From positions 1 through 64,000 of the forward strand of contig NZ_RHIB01000003.1 of the NCBI RefSeq assembly GCF_003710255.1: a DNA stretch of 64,000 nt, in the 5' to 3' direction. Shown here piece after piece: positions 62,640-64,000 of this stretch (position 1 is its first letter; each line of letters begins with the position of its first letter). The position numbers were made by a program, and so were the translations under genes. The stretch comes from Alteribacter keqinensis. GTDB taxonomy: Bacteria; Bacillota; Bacilli; Bacillales; Salisediminibacteriaceae. The notes beneath the pieces are model-generated. The model made no database searches and was not told where the DNA came from. It saw only the letters and a program-made list of their open reading frames with translations.

Positions 62640-63002
62640 ATTGGATTGATTACGAGCATATTAGCATGTGAATTCAGAAGTGTCAAATAAGTTTGGAAAA
62701 GAGAAGGGCGATCAGAGCGTTCTACCAATGCTTGCATGTGAAAAATGCGGAGGTGAGATTATAAGGAGTATTACAAAGTGTACAGGGATATGAGTACTGG
62801 ATTGTAGTAGTCAAGGACCCAAAATGGACATGCCCAGGGGTTTAATTATGGGAATTTTACTGATTACTTGGTTTAAGTACTTTCTTATCTGAACTATCGT
62901 CGGTGTAAACTTTACAGGTTTCGAACAATTTTTCTTGTTAGTATTCTGCCTTGGTTTTTGCACTCCTTTTTCGTATTTTTTCTGGGTTTCGCATTCCATC
63001 TG
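62640..63002 (+). other. Intergenic, no full gene seen
   Basis: The metE promoter should lie at the left end on the minus strand. At 62727-62792 a tiny frame reads MLACEKCGGEIIRSITKCTG, a possible zinc-ribbon fragment. Nothing else was recognised. Confidence 0.35.
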
Positions 63003-63004
63003 AG

Positions 63005-63035
63005 ACCGCATGCACAAGGTATGCGGTTTAAGATT
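63005..63035 (+). other. Hairpin ACCGCAT...ATGCGGT
   Basis: CCGCATGCACAAGGTATGCGG followed by TTTAAG; a terminator-like stem with no gene attached. Another small palindrome (AGTACTTTTCGCAAAGTACT) lies near 63086-63106. Confidence 0.4.
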
Positions 63036-63214
63036 TATACATAACAAAACAGCAGACCCTGAAGGGGCCTGCTGCCTGGAGGTAGCGTACTTTTCGCAAA
63101 GTACTTTATCTTATACGGTAAGGGGGCTGAATGTGTGCATAAACGGCAGTAATAGAAACTGAACGAAACAACAGGGGGTCATCTCTCTTATTTGCCAGTT
63201 CACCAATTCATTAA

Positions 63215-63346
63215 CTATAAAATACTCATGCTGTGACCCAGACAATTATTCACATAAAAACTTCCTCTGAAAACTTCTACGGCTTCCCCTGTACATGGCC
63301 TGACACGAACAAGCACAGGTTCACCATTTTCAGTTGCCCCTATTAT
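63215..63346 (-). pseudogene. Unidentified coding remnant
   Basis: On the minus strand a 43-codon stretch between stops reads ATENGEPVLVRVRPCTGEAV, then EVFRGSFYVNNCLGHSMSIL and stop. The codon pattern and amino-acid mix look like real protein, but there is no start codon and no family I recognise. It may be the C-terminus of a deleted gene. Confidence 0.35.
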
Positions 63347-63409
63347 CTAAAGTGGTGTCATTTTACCTGTTTAAGAGACGGTTTTTGTTGAATGAAATGC
63401 ATCAGCTGG

Positions 63410-63455
63410 CAAAAAGCCCTATAGATTCGACAAAATCCGGGTGGTGACAGGCACC
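63410..63455 (+). repeat. GGATTCGACAAAATCC repeat, copy 3
   Basis: AAAAAGCCCTATAGATTCGAC then AAAATCCGGGTGGTGACAG and GCACC, about 160 bp upstream of the glucosidase gene, same strand as copies 1 and 2. Confidence 0.82.
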
Positions 63456-63487
63456 ACTTACAGCCTTCCAACAAAAGGAACAAAAAA

Positions 63488-63503
63488 TGAAAACGTTTTA
63501 CAC
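63488..63503. promoter_or_regulatory. cre-like palindrome
   Basis: TGAAAACGTTTTACAC resembles a CcpA site (TGWAANCGNTNWCA) with the right half shifted by one base. A catabolite-control site is expected before a glucosidase gene. Confidence 0.45.
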
Positions 63504-63586
63504 GTTACCATCTACCATTTATACTTGTTTCCTGTTATGATATGGGCAAACGATTTCACAAATCATGCATGTATTTGCACATATAG

Positions 63587-64000
<414 letters not shown>

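Overview
This window is a chromosomal segment from a spore-forming Bacillaceae bacterium, probably an alkaliphilic or salt-tolerant relative of Bacillus/Alkalihalobacillus. The evidence is the Bacillus-type 5S rRNA, the gene order thiL-tsaE-tsaB-rimI-tsaD / ABC-F (ydiF) / moaC-rex / ydiK-ydiL-groES-groEL (the B. subtilis order with insertions), the cwlJ-gerQ germination pair, a CIRCE operator, many secreted or acidic proteins, and a metE leader carrying tandem SAM-I and cobalamin riboswitches like the one described in B. clausii.

Layout. 1-0.2 kb: end of an rRNA operon (5S). 0.2-3.4 kb: a LysE exporter and a divergent TetR regulator, then a small three-gene operon behind a palindromic operator. 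3.7-4.2 kb: a small Cys-Cys protein gene on the minus strand with a good match to a sigma-K promoter. 4.3-9.4 kb: a PLP sulfur-amino-acid enzyme and the thiL-tsaEB-rimI-tsaD operon for thiamine phosphate and tRNA t6A. 10-18 kb: a secreted thermolysin-like protease, a cluster of DnaA boxes in front of an uncharacterised membrane protein, an amine oxidase and an SLC13 symporter. 18.4-24.7 kb: the ABC-F ATPase, an amino-acid ABC transporter bracketed by two copies of a 132-bp element, then moaC and rex. 24.8-31.1 kb: accessory genes (GNAT, MFS, DUF2785, peptidase S51, methyltransferase, DinB) in the place where B. subtilis has tatAy-tatCy. 31.2-34.5 kb: ydiK, ydiL and CIRCE-groESL. 35-36.3 kb: an Ltp-repeat protein (phage-exclusion type) followed by remnants of a cwlJ-like gene and a DUF262 gene. 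36.5-38.9 kb: an SSS symporter plus OsmC operon behind a SAM-I riboswitch. 39.2-40.2 kb: cwlJ-gerQ. 40.3-51.3 kb: mixed accessory genes (EamA exporter, frameshifted lipase, K+ channel, DUF2817 protein, DinB, MarR-DUF3147, truncated CoA-disulfide reductase, PhoA-type phosphatase, TrmO-like, divergent BCCT, zinc ribbon). 51.4-52.7 kb: a lone phage-type replication gene and a small ORF. 52.8-58.2 kb: a mannosylglycerate-type PTS and GH38 mannosidase operon with an RpiR regulator. 58.3-59.8 kb: an RsbR paralogue between ABC-permease remnants. 59.8-62.6 kb: metE with its double riboswitch leader. 63.6 kb to the end: a GH13 alpha-glucosidase cut by the window edge.

The most unusual signal is a set of seven intergenic arrays (5.6, 9.6, 18.2, 26.8, 27.0, 27.2 and 31.1 kb). 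Each is built from a different short sequence, yet nearly all share a period of 20-21 bp, and four have a strict 21-bp period (two helical turns). Apart from the duplicated 26.8/27.0 kb pair, the unit sequence is not conserved between arrays; the period and an A/T-rich core are. I know of no described function for this pattern. Other notable points are the DnaA-box cluster, the SAM-riboswitch control of an SSS/OsmC operon, the sigma-K-type promoter in front of a possible spore-surface gene, several repeat families that have altered gene ends, and a number of gene remnants that ordinary ORF calling would miss.
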